A stretch of 64,000 bases of DNA from Tetramitus jugosus (GCA_937625935.1 OW569363.1:62001-126000), one strand, 5' to 3'. Counted from the first letter of the stretch, positions 10,101 through 18,481 are shown. The notes: generated by a model not told the origin, from the sequence alone. Program-made: numbers and translations.

Positions 10101-11006
10101 GGGTTTCTTCGTGCTCTTGCGACCAAAATTCTCCCTTGACCTATTGATCAAGCAATTGGTGATGACATCACATTGCTCGTCAGGGTCACTCATTACTTGA
10201 ACTCGATGCTTTGATAAGTCCTCAAGTACTTGAGAAGCGTAGTTGATCCATAGGCCGTCTTCCTTATTCTTTGGGAAAAGAAAGGTTGTCCTTTCTTCAT
10301 CGATCCACTCGCGATGTTCAACTCTCAATGTAACCTTTGTAGGGATGTGATCGCTTAGTGCACCATTACCTATGTATGCTTCCACGTTGCAGATCACATC
10401 CATTGCTGCCTTGTTTGCCCATGCGGAGTCAATTCGTGACGACATTGTTCTTGTGTAGTACGTGTGGAACCTATCCACTCCCAGAACAAGGTTCACATCT
10501 TGCATGTTGCAACTGCTCAATGTACTGGCCAGGGCCTTGGTGTTGGGATCCATTCTTCTGGATGTTCTATCTTCTGCTGTTACCACAGCGTTGTGGTCCC
10601 CACCGAACAACACTTTTCCGGCAGCTGAGATTCGGCTCAGAACCTCCGTAATTCTATCATAGTGTGTTCTGTTGGTCCTGTGGGGACCGTAGTGATTCGC
10701 TATCGTTATGGTTTCGTTGCCACACACCACTCTAACCACCTGTAGTCTGTCCTCACTGTGAACAACTCCATGGCTCGTGATTTTCTTTGTGTTGACAATT
10801 GTGGCAACATACTTGCTTGGGAACTCACTTATGAGTACGTAGTGTATTGATTCCAGTTGCCTCTTCAGTCTCGCCATCTGTTCCTGGTGTAAAATTCTTG
10901 TTTCTTGTAGCAATAGAATGTCGACATTCCCTTGCTCCAACATGTTGATTATGTCAACGGACTTACCAGGCAGTCCATTGACATTATACCAAACTACTTC
11001 TAACAT
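7179..11006 (-). CDS. LINE ORF2: AP endonuclease plus reverse transcriptase
   Basis: From the ATG at 11004-11006 the product is 1275 residues. The frame is open up to 11132, but MLEVVWYNVNG begins exactly at the endonuclease core, and this ATG overlaps the ORF1 stop (ATGTTAG). The endonuclease (about 1-235) shows ILLLQETRI, LFGGDHNAV and GALSDHIPTKV, with the metal and catalytic residues Glu, Asp and the SDH triplet. The reverse transcriptase (about 400-760) shows CPGPDGVHNEML, YRPICLLSALSKLFTRLL, LLTDIAKAFDSV, GTRQGDSLSP and AYVDD near residue 712, which holds the catalytic aspartates. A zinc-knuckle-like CPKCNFEQETVLHCLVNC follows near 1140-1157. No RNase H domain is evident. It nicks the target and copies the element RNA. 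I see no disabling mutation. Confidence 0.95.
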   Translation of the reverse strand: MLEVVWYNVNGLPGKSVDIINMLEQGNVDILLLQETRILHQEQMARLKRQLESIHYVLISEFPSKYVATIVNTKKITSHGVVHSEDRLQVVRVVCGNETITIANHYGPHRTNRTHYDRITEVLSRISAAGKVLFGGDHNAVVTAEDRTSRRMDPNTKALASTLSSCNMQDVNLVLGVDRFHTYYTRTMSSRIDSAWANKAAMDVICNVEAYIGNGALSDHIPTKVTLRVEHREWIDEERTTFLFPKNKEDGLWINYASQVLEDLSKHRVQVMSDPDEQCDVITNCLINRSRENFGRKSTKKPWSNNRRIRRLLNARELLLRCLVSGETTERTIKVFNHYGEPRTQLSKESVWIALSTVGRKLHGERVRNSNKKFRTWEWAARTSEFVNPTKFFSAASAKKANRIRLNTVNEGSMTYSDRESVGEKAASYFESAFSQETADMSYLRTIPAPSAQDAISKEFTQITTEEVRDSIGWLRNKKCPGPDGVHNEMLKLPRTDSRDYCWELSEILSGFFNNILEHGTFPNRWKECTIVPAYKKGNAQDISNYRPICLLSALSKLFTRLLNARVSKAAEAASLFTNTQGGGRKFRDIREKLSIMRGVIDHANRNDGQLYLLLTDIAKAFDSVPHNAIKEVYSFFGFPEHIVNLVHNMVTGNGARVMAGKLSRRFLMGKGTRQGDSLSPTTYVLVHQTVLMYAAGFAKGYVAMSQDIWNVAYVDDCNLMSNSRAAIEKTANKMNEVLSMLRMVMHPNKLELYVRKMGRSRSEHDITVNNVVVPANGSEKTFRALGLFTSLNGCTTRQKEQALEKVKRVANRLGIMRLTARQVARIVNTCIHPVFLYACEFTHWTKAWINRVNQMGKALIKQGSVAMKRYPSDLLQVSSDNGGFGLRKIEESILVRTAWFVKDMLRGKNDNEAHKLMLDSLEEIKLLQTFQRENVFQSNNRLELVKHSYLKWCAERMHNNNLTIAYGDEVNCLGCNLAMSQPNDVTKKFFKIGISLKEQLTRNGKWVKHSELVRAHGNFGISAKRYGYILADLELLKCNVTHGRCAASMPILMYKDDFEVVDKQQIWHAFTRHYREMIGREKLWWIQKACLGGATDFSFMKCPFRVDRKLEWFIAQVKSQTLHTRAVVKHLYGVEDMDTACPKCNFEQETVLHCLVNCPVARMARILLSKEVAKRLSSMGLHKSQCVDIWFDNQQWCNGRRTMNEQRKSGKDYLIGMLGVETQAVKQVAKGLKKSGIKKEVAKQKAKRFVDNTKRRCVEVMHRLFTSSKNMAGC

Positions 11007-12118
11007 AAGTTTGAGTCGCTTCTCGGCACACTTGCAGATGCCTCCCTGCTTCTGATAGTTGGAAGTCGAGCTGGTGTATTGATCATTTGTCTCTTCTTCT
11101 GGTTTAACTCGTCCATTTGTGTGGTTGAACATCTTTTACCATTGCTCTTCACTGGAGTGTTTTGATCGTTGATCAAACACAGCTCTGCAAGTTCATGGAA
11201 CGCTGATCTGCTAGTTAAAGCACTTGTGCTCTTGCTGCGTCCTCGCTGTGGTGATGTTTCTACTTCATCATGCATGTTTTCGCCATCATTTGCGAGCAAT
11301 ACCGACTCCCAATTACTTGATACGTTGTTTTGATCTTCATTGGTAGTGTCAGCTCCATTTGGCTGGCTCGTTAAATTACTGGCTGCCTCTCTTGGAACTT
11401 TCTTAGTCCTCCTCTTTGTCTTTCTTTGCACTTCAGTTTGTCCCATATCCACCTTTGCGTATTTTTTTAACTCCAACTCTAATTTAGCTACTCTTCTGTT
11501 GAGAGTTTCCATCATCAGTATTAATTGTCTCTTGGTGTTCTCTATCTTTTTGTTCACTACCATGTGTGATTCCTCCTTATGTTCCATGTATTTGGTGACC
11601 TTCATATTCAACGATTGATCTCCTGCTACAACTTGGGCGTATGTTTGGGATTTCATTGTCACAAACGCCGTATTGTTTGTGAGCACTATCTGTTGCACCT
11701 TATCCGCCCCGACCAGTTCGGTAATCTCCTTCTCTGTTTTACCTTCTACTCCATGAACGACAAGTTTCTTGTCATTGTCTAATCCTCTCTTGACATATGC
11801 CTTTGCACTTTTCACACACTTTCTAGTGTTGAATTGCGTCACAAACTCATAAATTTCATCCTTCTTGATATTGAGCCATGCTATATATTGATCCTTCTCC
11901 CACTTAATGACCTGCACTCGAGTGACCCATGGTGCGCACTTGAGGGCCACAAGTCGAGCAATCTCCATGGCCGAACCCTGTTGGTCACTGCCCTTCAGAA
12001 CCACTTCACGGTTGTTGACTGCACTCCCTTTAGGGATTGTAGTCCACACCGCGTGTCTGTTCTTGACATACTCGCGTACCTCCGTTGAGGAGGATGGATT
12101 GTTTCTGTTTGTTTGCAT
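11000..12118 (-). CDS. LINE ORF1: putative RNA-binding chaperone-like protein
   Basis: The protein is 372 residues, starting only about 23 nt from the element 5' end. A folded N-terminal part (about 40-165) is followed by a likely coiled coil at about 175-222 (heptad-like KKIENTKRQLILMMETLNRR). A strongly basic stretch comes next (RKTKRRTKKVPR), and then a disordered Ser/Thr/Asn tail. This coiled-coil-plus-basic layout is typical of LINE ORF1 proteins that trimerise and coat the element RNA, but I see no classic RRM or CCHC knuckle. It ends in TAG overlapping the ORF2 ATG within ATGTTAG, which suggests that ORF2 is translated by termination-reinitiation. Confidence 0.85.
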   Translation of the reverse strand: MQTNRNNPSSSTEVREYVKNRHAVWTTIPKGSAVNNREVVLKGSDQQGSAMEIARLVALKCAPWVTRVQVIKWEKDQYIAWLNIKKDEIYEFVTQFNTRKCVKSAKAYVKRGLDNDKKLVVHGVEGKTEKEITELVGADKVQQIVLTNNTAFVTMKSQTYAQVVAGDQSLNMKVTKYMEHKEESHMVVNKKIENTKRQLILMMETLNRRVAKLELELKKYAKVDMGQTEVQRKTKRRTKKVPREAASNLTSQPNGADTTNEDQNNVSSNWESVLLANDGENMHDEVETSPQRGRSKSTSALTSRSAFHELAELCLINDQNTPVKSNGKRCSTTQMDELNQKKRQMINTPARLPTIRSREASASVPRSDSNLC

Positions 12119-12141
12119 TCGTTTTTTTTTCAGCGTTTTTT

Positions 12142-12162
12142 ATTTTTCCGCGCATTTCTTTT
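12142..12162. repeat. Target-site duplication, copy at the retrotransposon 5' end
   Basis: This 21-bp sequence is identical to 7012-7032 and is followed by AAATATAT and then, 36 bases later, the tRNA-Glu gene. Confidence 0.9.
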
Positions 12163-12198
12163 AAATATATGTATCCATTTAGGGAATCTTCAATATGA

Positions 12199-12295
12199 TC
12201 CCATATAGTCTAGCTGGTTAGGATATCCGGCTTTCACTTCCAAGCTGAAATGCAAAAGTCCCCGGAAGACCCGGGTTCGAGTCCCGGTATGGGAG
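12199..12295 (+). tRNA. tRNA-Glu (UUC) with a 24-nt intron
   Basis: Acceptor stem TCCCATA (12199-12205) pairs with TATGGGA (12288-12294), with discriminator G at 12295. The D-arm is TAGTCTAGCTGGTTAGGATA. The T-arm CCGGG-TTCGAGT-CCCGG spans 12271-12287. The anticodon stem TCCGG (12226-12230) pairs with CCGGA (12262-12266). Loop CTTTCA-C holds anticodon TTC at 12233-12235. The loop is split after position 37 by intron 12237-12260, whose TGAAA can pair with the TTTCA of the anticodon loop, as in canonical tRNA introns. The mature length is 73. A TTTT terminator lies at 12300-12303. A retrotransposon has inserted 36 bp upstream. Confidence 0.93.
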
Positions 12296-12487
12296 ATCCT
12301 TTTGGCTTAAAAATCCTGAAAATAACTCCTGTCTTACAAGCGCAGGAGAATTGTTTTTTAGGCCTCAAAACTGATTGGCTCTCTTGAATCTGTGGTAACA
12401 GAATAAAACGCATAGAGTTCGTCTCATCCCACTTCATATTTATCATCTTCCAACGACCAAACTTTCAACATTGGGATTCGAGAAGCT

Positions 12488-13537
12488 ATGGAACCATCAT
12501 CCCCACCTGTCATGGAAGTGCACGAGTCATCATCTCAATTGACACTCATTACCCCAGAGCTCATAACCGCAACACCACCAGATGTTAGCACTAACAATAA
12601 GCCTCTCTCGTCGTCCATGAGCCGAGGCGGTTCCAGTGTGCGAGAAGGTCTCTTTGGATTGGGTTGTGGTCTCATGTATGGCATGTCCAGTGCACTGCTA
12701 GGACATCCAATCGATACGATCAAGACCAAGATGCAATCTCAGTTGGCCTATTCCAAAGGAGGCATGATTCACACCATGACAAGCATTGTGAGAAACGAAG
12801 GATTCTTTGCGCTGTACAAGGGACTGCTGCCGCCTCTTTTAGGGAGCTCTATTTTCCGATCCGTGCAGTTTGGTGTTTACAGCGCAGTGTACACCAAGAT
12901 GGGCGATTTTGATTATTTCCGAAGAGAAATTCCAATGACGGGCGGTTTGGAAACGCGCGTCATTTTTAGTGGAATAGTTGCGAGCACAGCCAGGAGCTTT
13001 ATTGAGTGCCCGCTAGAGTATATCAAGGTGCGAAAGCAAGTCGGTGAATCGTGGCAGTTTTCTTCCTTGTTTCAGGGTTTCAAGGTAACTTGGATGCGTA
13101 CCATGGGCCTGATGATCACATTCTTCGTCTTGACAGATTCATTGGATAGACATGCCACTGAGCTCGTTAGTCAACCGGTTGTTGGTCCATTTGTTAGAGG
13201 TGCTGTTTGCAGCACTGCTGGTTGGACTGTCGTTTGGCCTTTTGAGACTGTAAAGTCACAGATCCAAGCGGGCACTCCCGGACCCAACACAGTGTGGAAA
13301 CGATTGGTCTTTGTGGCCAATACTGGTGGTGTTGGTGGTCTATTCAGAGGATTCGTGCCAGGTTGTACCAGAAGTTTGGTAGCCAATGGTGCGAGTATGG
13401 TCATGTTCCATCAGTGCCAAGACCTGAGGATGAAATACTTGGAAGGTCAACGAGAACCGAAACAATATGTTCCTGCACCATCACCTGTGGTGATGGCCGT
13501 ACAAGGAGATTTAACGCAAAATAATGACGAGTCATAG
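12488..13537 (+). CDS. Mitochondrial carrier family protein (SLC25)
   Basis: The 349-residue protein has three tandem carrier repeats, each with the signature P-x-[DE]-x-x-[KR]: GHPIDTIKTKMQ (about 77), CPLEYIKVRKQ (about 178) and WPFETVKSQIQ (about 255). Each is followed by aromatic-glycine motifs such as YKGLLPPLLGSSIFRS and FRGFVPGCTRSLVANG. Residues 1-50 are a Ser/Pro-rich extension not needed for transport. SLC25 proteins exchange metabolites across the inner mitochondrial membrane, and the substrate contact residues do not let me name the solute. The last 25 residues are polar. It begins about 190 bases after tRNA-Glu and converges on the RasGAP gene. Confidence 0.88.
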   Translation: MEPSSPPVMEVHESSSQLTLITPELITATPPDVSTNNKPLSSSMSRGGSSVREGLFGLGCGLMYGMSSALLGHPIDTIKTKMQSQLAYSKGGMIHTMTSIVRNEGFFALYKGLLPPLLGSSIFRSVQFGVYSAVYTKMGDFDYFRREIPMTGGLETRVIFSGIVASTARSFIECPLEYIKVRKQVGESWQFSSLFQGFKVTWMRTMGLMITFFVLTDSLDRHATELVSQPVVGPFVRGAVCSTAGWTVVWPFETVKSQIQAGTPGPNTVWKRLVFVANTGGVGGLFRGFVPGCTRSLVANGASMVMFHQCQDLRMKYLEGQREPKQYVPAPSPVVMAVQGDLTQNNDES

Positions 13538-13613
13538 TGGCCATTAGTCAAATTCTTTTGGATTACTTTGTGTTGTATTCACGAGAGTAAGGAACTTTAC
13601 AAGATGAATACTC

Positions 13614-16370
13614 TTATTTTTTGTTGAGATGGGCAGATAGGAACGATTGGAACTTGGAGCTACGCCTTCTTTCTCTCTCCTGAACCTCAATATCATAGAG
13701 GGTTTGCTGCAGTTTTTCTAGATAACAAGGCTTTGCAACACGACCAACCTGATCTGCAGGACTGCCTGCTAATATCCGACAATGAGGTTCCATGTTGCTT
13801 GCATCAGGTTCGAGCACCACCTGTCCTGCATCCACAATATTTTGATGCATTGTCGATAGAGTAAATCTCCACTTTACAGTCGCCTTTACCTTGAACCATA
13901 CAGAGTGCTGTTCATGATAGGTATTCTTATCCGTAATCTTGTAAAAGTTTTTCAAAGATGTGTCTATAATCACTTCTGATCCCTCCCGCTTGATATTCAC
14001 AGTCAATGGATGATCACTCATTGACACACTGTCAGGTGTCACAAAAACATTTTCATGATCACCAAGCATCATTACCGTCGCATCATACGAATCACCTCCA
14101 CCACTGGTACGACCAGTCTTTTGCAATATACCAAGTACAAACTCTGCCAACAACTGATCTGGCAATCCAGTATATCCAAACATGCTCATCATATACTTGA
14201 CTAATCCCCAGGTATCCGTATTGTTTTGGAACAGTTTGTTATTGACCTTGATTGAATCTCGTTGTAAATCCTTCTGAACTTGCTTATCTGAAACATCATC
14301 GTAATCCAATCCAATTGTACCTAGTTTCTGATTAATGAGTGGCGATTGTGTCTTTACCCAAGTTAATGGTAGAACTACTTTTCCAATCTTTTGAGCGATT
14401 TGTACATATTGATCCCTAGTTTTCACACTCTTCAAAACTTGTTTAATCTCTAGTGCACGCACCGTATGACTCACCTCTGAATACTTGCCAATTTGGTCAA
14501 GCACAGGAAAGTAACAAAAGTGTTCCGATAGTGCCTTGTGTAACTTTTCCATCTCTCCAATGTCGTAGGTAATATTTTGAGTAGACACTGGAGATTTCGA
14601 TCTCTCGATATCAGTGTCTGCAGATATTTCATACAGAAACGAATGAACGACAGATCTATACTTGTCAACAAATTGTTGCACTTCACTCGACAGCACTGAA
14701 TCGACTTCAGTGGCGCGACCCAGCTTTCCCACACCATCTGTTCCACTATTGCTGCTGTTACCACTTCTTGCTGGTAACAATCGAAGGAACAATTTGGACA
14801 CGGCAACCAATATTTGTCTCTGTTTGATGCTGGGAGGAGATTCATGAGGCCACAGCTGATAATTCTCGGGCAGTGTAATCGCAGGACACACAAAATGCCT
14901 AAAGATTACATTGGACAAATGATACAGGTTCATACTCTCTATTCTGTTTTGTTTTGAAATTTGAATGCAAATCTGTCTCAGATAAACTGGCAAAACAGGA
15001 ACCGACTTTTCAATATTCTGCATGAGAAGTGTCGCAATTCGCAACGCGCAATGCATAGTGTCAACATCACCACTGGACGTACCAGAGTTGTTCATGCTGC
15101 CATTGTCCATTGAAGAACCATTTCCACTGTTGACTCCATCTCCGTCCTGTTGTTGCTGCATCTGCATCTGCATCTGCTGATGTGATTGTTGATAGTGAAT
15201 CAAATCCATGGTCCCATGAAACACTGCTCTCAAATACGCACCACCAAACATTCGATTATACAGTTTCAACAGTCTCTGACTCGGCGAATCACCACTCAAC
15301 AACTTGTTCTTAGATTTTCCAACATGTGCACCACCATTGCTGCTGCCATATGAATCACTACTGTCATCATTCTGATTCGACAATAATTGTTGCTGATTCA
15401 GTGCATTGAGCAACTCAATCTTTCCATTTGTTCTCGCACTTCTCACATTCTGCTGTTGCAACTGTGCAACAGACAGTGAAATGTCTTGATTGAATGGCGC
15501 AGAAGCAGTAGAAGTGTCAATGAGCCGTTTGATAGTGTCTGGTCTGTTCGTATCGAATGAAATGAGACTTTCAATCGTAATGGCAGCATTGTGTGGAGCT
15601 TGATTCAACAACAGGAGAACACTCGTGAGAATGGACTCTCGAATATTGACGTTGGCAATAGAACAGATACTAAACAAAAAGTAACACCGAGAAACTTCAT
15701 TGAACAATAGCATGTCCAACAGTGGCTTATACGTCTTGTGAATGACATCAATTTGTTGCTTGGATAGTATGATACCTTGTGAGTCTGTCATGACACTATT
15801 ATTGTTATTATTATTTGTTGTTGTTGATGATGATGATGAAATGTTAGCTTTGTTGTTGAATGGTGTTGTATGATGATGATTGGAGGTAGCAGTGGTAGAA
15901 GTAGAGGTAGAAGTAGAAGTAGTAGAAGTAGTGGCAGAAGATGAGGAAGAAAAAAGAGAATCGTAATAAGCAACAGGTGGTGCATAGGGATCATACAGTG
16001 GATTAATAAATTTTGTGGCATGTCGCTTGTAAGCTGAAGCTTTTGTTGTTGTGTCATTTGATTGTTGTTGTTGTTGAAGCATGGGCGATGTATTGCTAAT
16101 GAGCGCGCTTTGTCTCGTACGGTTTCGCACAACACCACCAGTAGTCGCCGCCGTAGTGTTGGATGTCTCCGATGTAGGAGAAATAGGACTATTGTTTGTG
16201 GACTCCGTGGTCGGGGAATTGCTCGCTAGAGGCCGCTTCCACAGCGGACGCGGACTTGGAGTGACACCATTGTTGTTGTTTGCGTTATTGCTACTGCTAC
16301 TGGTGCTGTTATTATTGTTGTTATTGGTACTGTTATTATTATTGAAATTCTTCAAATTTTTCAAGTACAT
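13614..16370 (-). CDS. RasGAP-domain protein with long low-complexity N-terminus
   Basis: The 918-residue protein begins with about 195 residues of Asn/Ser/Thr low complexity. A helical RasGAP domain follows at about 195-560: LKLYNRMFGGAYLRAVFHGTMDLIHY, then YLSNV-type helix LYHLSNVIFRHFVCPAITLP (near 490), matching the family signature FLRxxxPAIxxP. Gln- and Gly-rich inserts interrupt the domain. I do not see the arginine-finger segment (usually FR-x-[NT]) in the first half, so GAP activity is uncertain. The last 350 residues include a possible beta-rich domain (VNIKREGSEVIIDTSL, WFKVKATVKWRF) and a basic end. It would act on Ras-type GTPases at membranes. Its start is 211 bases from the TMEM256-like gene. 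Confidence 0.7.
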   Translation of the reverse strand: MYLKNLKNFNNNNSTNNNNNNSTSSSSNNANNNNGVTPSPRPLWKRPLASNSPTTESTNNSPISPTSETSNTTAATTGGVVRNRTRQSALISNTSPMLQQQQQSNDTTTKASAYKRHATKFINPLYDPYAPPVAYYDSLFSSSSSATTSTTSTSTSTSTTATSNHHHTTPFNNKANISSSSSTTTNNNNNNSVMTDSQGIILSKQQIDVIHKTYKPLLDMLLFNEVSRCYFLFSICSIANVNIRESILTSVLLLLNQAPHNAAITIESLISFDTNRPDTIKRLIDTSTASAPFNQDISLSVAQLQQQNVRSARTNGKIELLNALNQQQLLSNQNDDSSDSYGSSNGGAHVGKSKNKLLSGDSPSQRLLKLYNRMFGGAYLRAVFHGTMDLIHYQQSHQQMQMQMQQQQDGDGVNSGNGSSMDNGSMNNSGTSSGDVDTMHCALRIATLLMQNIEKSVPVLPVYLRQICIQISKQNRIESMNLYHLSNVIFRHFVCPAITLPENYQLWPHESPPSIKQRQILVAVSKLFLRLLPARSGNSSNSGTDGVGKLGRATEVDSVLSSEVQQFVDKYRSVVHSFLYEISADTDIERSKSPVSTQNITYDIGEMEKLHKALSEHFCYFPVLDQIGKYSEVSHTVRALEIKQVLKSVKTRDQYVQIAQKIGKVVLPLTWVKTQSPLINQKLGTIGLDYDDVSDKQVQKDLQRDSIKVNNKLFQNNTDTWGLVKYMMSMFGYTGLPDQLLAEFVLGILQKTGRTSGGGDSYDATVMMLGDHENVFVTPDSVSMSDHPLTVNIKREGSEVIIDTSLKNFYKITDKNTYHEQHSVWFKVKATVKWRFTLSTMHQNIVDAGQVVLEPDASNMEPHCRILAGSPADQVGRVAKPCYLEKLQQTLYDIEVQERERRRSSKFQSFLSAHLNKK

Positions 16371-16581
16371 GTTTTTGTTTTTGTTTGTTTCCGTGTCTGT
16401 GTTTTTTTGTGTTTTCTGTTTTGCTGTCCCATCTCTTTTGCTTTCTTGACGCTTGGGAGACAGATGACAAGCTGGTCTATTTACAAATAATCATCGTGCA
16501 TTGATTGAAGCAAAGTAGAAAACTGAAAGCTCCGAGTTTATCGTGTTTGTATTCGAAGAGAAAGGTATAAACGTGTTGTTG

Positions 16582-16947
16582 TTAGAGAGCAAGAGCCAAA
16601 GCAATCCAGCCACCAATGAGACCCAATCCTCCAATCGGAGTAATCATTCCAAGCTTTTTCTTGTCGGTGAGAACGAGAGCGTACAAGCTGCCACTGAAAA
16701 AGCTCATACCTCCCAGAAACAAACTACCAATCATGTGGTGGTTCCTCCTTGCAGCCAACATGGCTCCCACCATTACTGCACTATGAATCAAGTGATAGTG
16801 AGCTGCAGTCTCCCAATTCTTGATTCTCTTTTGGTCAGTGATGCGGCTTTGAAGTCCATGCGCACCAAACGCACCTAGACCAACAGCTAAGGCACCAGAT
16901 ACGCTTGCTAATTTAATGTAAAGGACTTGGACAGGAGAGAGGAACAT
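16582..16947 (-). CDS. DUF423/TMEM256-family membrane protein
   Basis: The protein is 121 residues, a normal family length, with four hydrophobic segments. The diagnostic motif SGALAVGLGAFGAHGL lies at about 18-33. WETAAHYHLIHSAVMV, the small-residue helix LFLGGMSFFSGSLYAL and the closing GMITPIGGLGLIGGWIALAL follow. The family is conserved from bacteria (YgdD) to animals (TMEM256) and its biochemical role is unknown. In animals it has been found in mitochondria and exosomes. No signs of transfer or damage. Confidence 0.85.
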   Translation of the reverse strand: MFLSPVQVLYIKLASVSGALAVGLGAFGAHGLQSRITDQKRIKNWETAAHYHLIHSAVMVGAMLAARRNHHMIGSLFLGGMSFFSGSLYALVLTDKKKLGMITPIGGLGLIGGWIALALAL

Positions 16948-17236
16948 GTGTGATGACGCAGCAAGCTTATTTTCTGGTTTTTTTTCGCTTCAGAAAATGA
17001 AAAAGTTGTTCCGGAGGACAATAGGTCAAGTTACACCAAGAAGTAAAAGGAGATGCAAAATTTACAAAACTAAACGAAATAAATAAAGACAAAATGATTG
17101 TACAAATCTATCATCCGCTGTCAACAGTGCAAGCAAGATCCACATAATTTGATACTGGAGTCTGAAATACCTGCGTTGATCCTCGTTTGATAGTGTGGTA
17201 TGCGCTTGAGAATTGGTGGGATGCACTCAAGACCAA

Positions 17237-18481
17237 CTAGTTGGAATTGTTGCCATTAGGATCGTTATTCCATAGATCGGCTGAAAGAACTTTATCCTGA
17301 GTGAGGGAACGTCTATTGGCACGAGTTGATGAATCAGAAGGGTTCACATCCCAATGAATGTTGGCCCGTTGTTGTCTCATCATTTCCATTCTGTGAATCA
17401 TGTGATTATGTTCCTGAATAAAATAGGACTGCACAGAAGAGACAACACTTGGATATTGATAAAATTGTTGTTGTAGCTGCTCCTGTGGAGAGTAACAAGC
17501 TTCACCAAAATAGGGAGTGGTTGGACATTGTGAATCTCGTGTAATGGCCTCAAATGGGAGAGCTCTTGAGATCTTTGAGTTGGGTTTGCTCCTCTCAATA
17601 GGAATAGGAGTGACTAGCATCACTCTCTTGCTTGGATCAATATTGGAGAGAGGAGAAAATTGAGGAGGTCCGCTAGAGGAAAGAGGACTACAATGATGGT
17701 GATGGTGATGATAGTTCAACGGAGTAGCAGGAGAAGAAGCAAAAAACATTGGAGAGTGTGGTGGAGCAACATTGGGATTCACATTCTCTTGTCCACCATC
17801 TCGAGGAAGTGGCGCTCGTCTGGACTTGCGTGTTGTTCGAACAGGTGTACGATTGGGAGTGTCGTGTTGCGGTGGAAGTGGTTGTAGTGTGGATGGATGA
17901 CCACATGGACTATAGCTACTACCATGAGTAGCAGGCCTCATGATCATTGGACTACAGTTTCCAGAAGAACTGTTGCACAAATCTTGGATTGTAATGTGTT
18001 GCAAGCAGTGAAACAGACGTGGTGCATCAGGGAGGAGGTTAGATACATCTTGAGCCAACTCTTGCACATCATACCACAGTTCTGCATCACTTTGCATCAT
18101 ACCCATCAAACATTGAGCAACACAACAGCCAGTGCCCAGCTCGGATTGTTGTTGTTGTGGTTGTGGTTGGTCCAGGTATACATCATCGGCCGATGATGGT
18201 TGATTGTAGTTGTCGTGAGTATTGGTATTCACATGACTTGTGGAATGGTCATTGGTGTGAATAATGGAGACGGGCTTTTTTATTAGTTCTTTTTTGGTTT
18301 TTTCCGTTTTTTTGGTTTTTTTGGTTTTTTTGGTTTTTTGATCTGGATTTTTATTGGGTGTCGGCTGGTTGGTTGGTTGTGATCTGTCACATTGCTGATC
18401 ACTGTTGCCGCGAGAGGCAGAGTGATGAGACAAATGTTGTTGAGGATGAGAGTGCGATGAGATCATGACAATTAATAGCAA
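17237..18481 (-). CDS. Hypothetical low-complexity protein, 414 aa
   Basis: The single open frame is rich in Gln, Asn, His, Ser and Pro. It contains a Lys-Thr repeat (KKTKKTKKTEKTKK, about 50-63), a possible helical core QSDAELWYDVQELAQDVSN near residue 130-150, and histidine runs. No recognisable domain. Short Ser-Pro motifs (SPMFFASSP, FSPLSNIDPSKR) are common in proteins phosphorylated by proline-directed kinases; this is only a suggestion. The first 30 residues are poorly constrained and the start could be downstream. It is divergent from the AspRS gene, with 311 bases between starts. Confidence 0.5.
   Translation of the reverse strand: MLLIVMISSHSHPQQHLSHHSASRGNSDQQCDRSQPTNQPTPNKNPDQKTKKTKKTKKTEKTKKELIKKPVSIIHTNDHSTSHVNTNTHDNYNQPSSADDVYLDQPQPQQQQSELGTGCCVAQCLMGMMQSDAELWYDVQELAQDVSNLLPDAPRLFHCLQHITIQDLCNSSSGNCSPMIMRPATHGSSYSPCGHPSTLQPLPPQHDTPNRTPVRTTRKSRRAPLPRDGGQENVNPNVAPPHSPMFFASSPATPLNYHHHHHHCSPLSSSGPPQFSPLSNIDPSKRVMLVTPIPIERSKPNSKISRALPFEAITRDSQCPTTPYFGEACYSPQEQLQQQFYQYPSVVSSVQSYFIQEHNHMIHRMEMMRQQRANIHWDVNPSDSSTRANRRSLTQDKVLSADLWNNDPNGNNSN

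Larger units (their letters stand above)
7012..12162 (-). mobile_element. Complete two-ORF non-LTR retrotransposon (LINE) with target-site duplications
   Basis: On the minus strand the element runs from about 12141 (5' end) to a poly(A) tail seen as T residues ending at 7049. It is about 5.1 kb, with ORF1 at 12118-11000 and ORF2 at 11006-7179. It is flanked by identical 21-bp direct repeats (7012-7032 and 12142-12162, core CCGCGCATTTC), the expected product of target-primed reverse transcription. Both ORFs are open, the 5' leader is only about 23 nt and the 3' UTR about 130 nt. The duplication ends 36 bp upstream of a tRNA-Glu gene, and a 5S gene lies 266 bp beyond the other side. Intact ORFs plus perfect duplications suggest a young, possibly active copy. 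Confidence 0.93.

Noticed and set aside
11007-11132. Longer ORF2 start at 11132
   Set aside because: It lies wholly inside ORF1. The ATG at 11006 overlaps the ORF1 stop and begins at the endonuclease core.
15786-15960. Microsatellite-like TTATTATTG/AGTAGAAGT tracts
   Set aside because: They are in the coding sequence of the RasGAP protein (Asn/Ser/Thr tracts), not a separate element.
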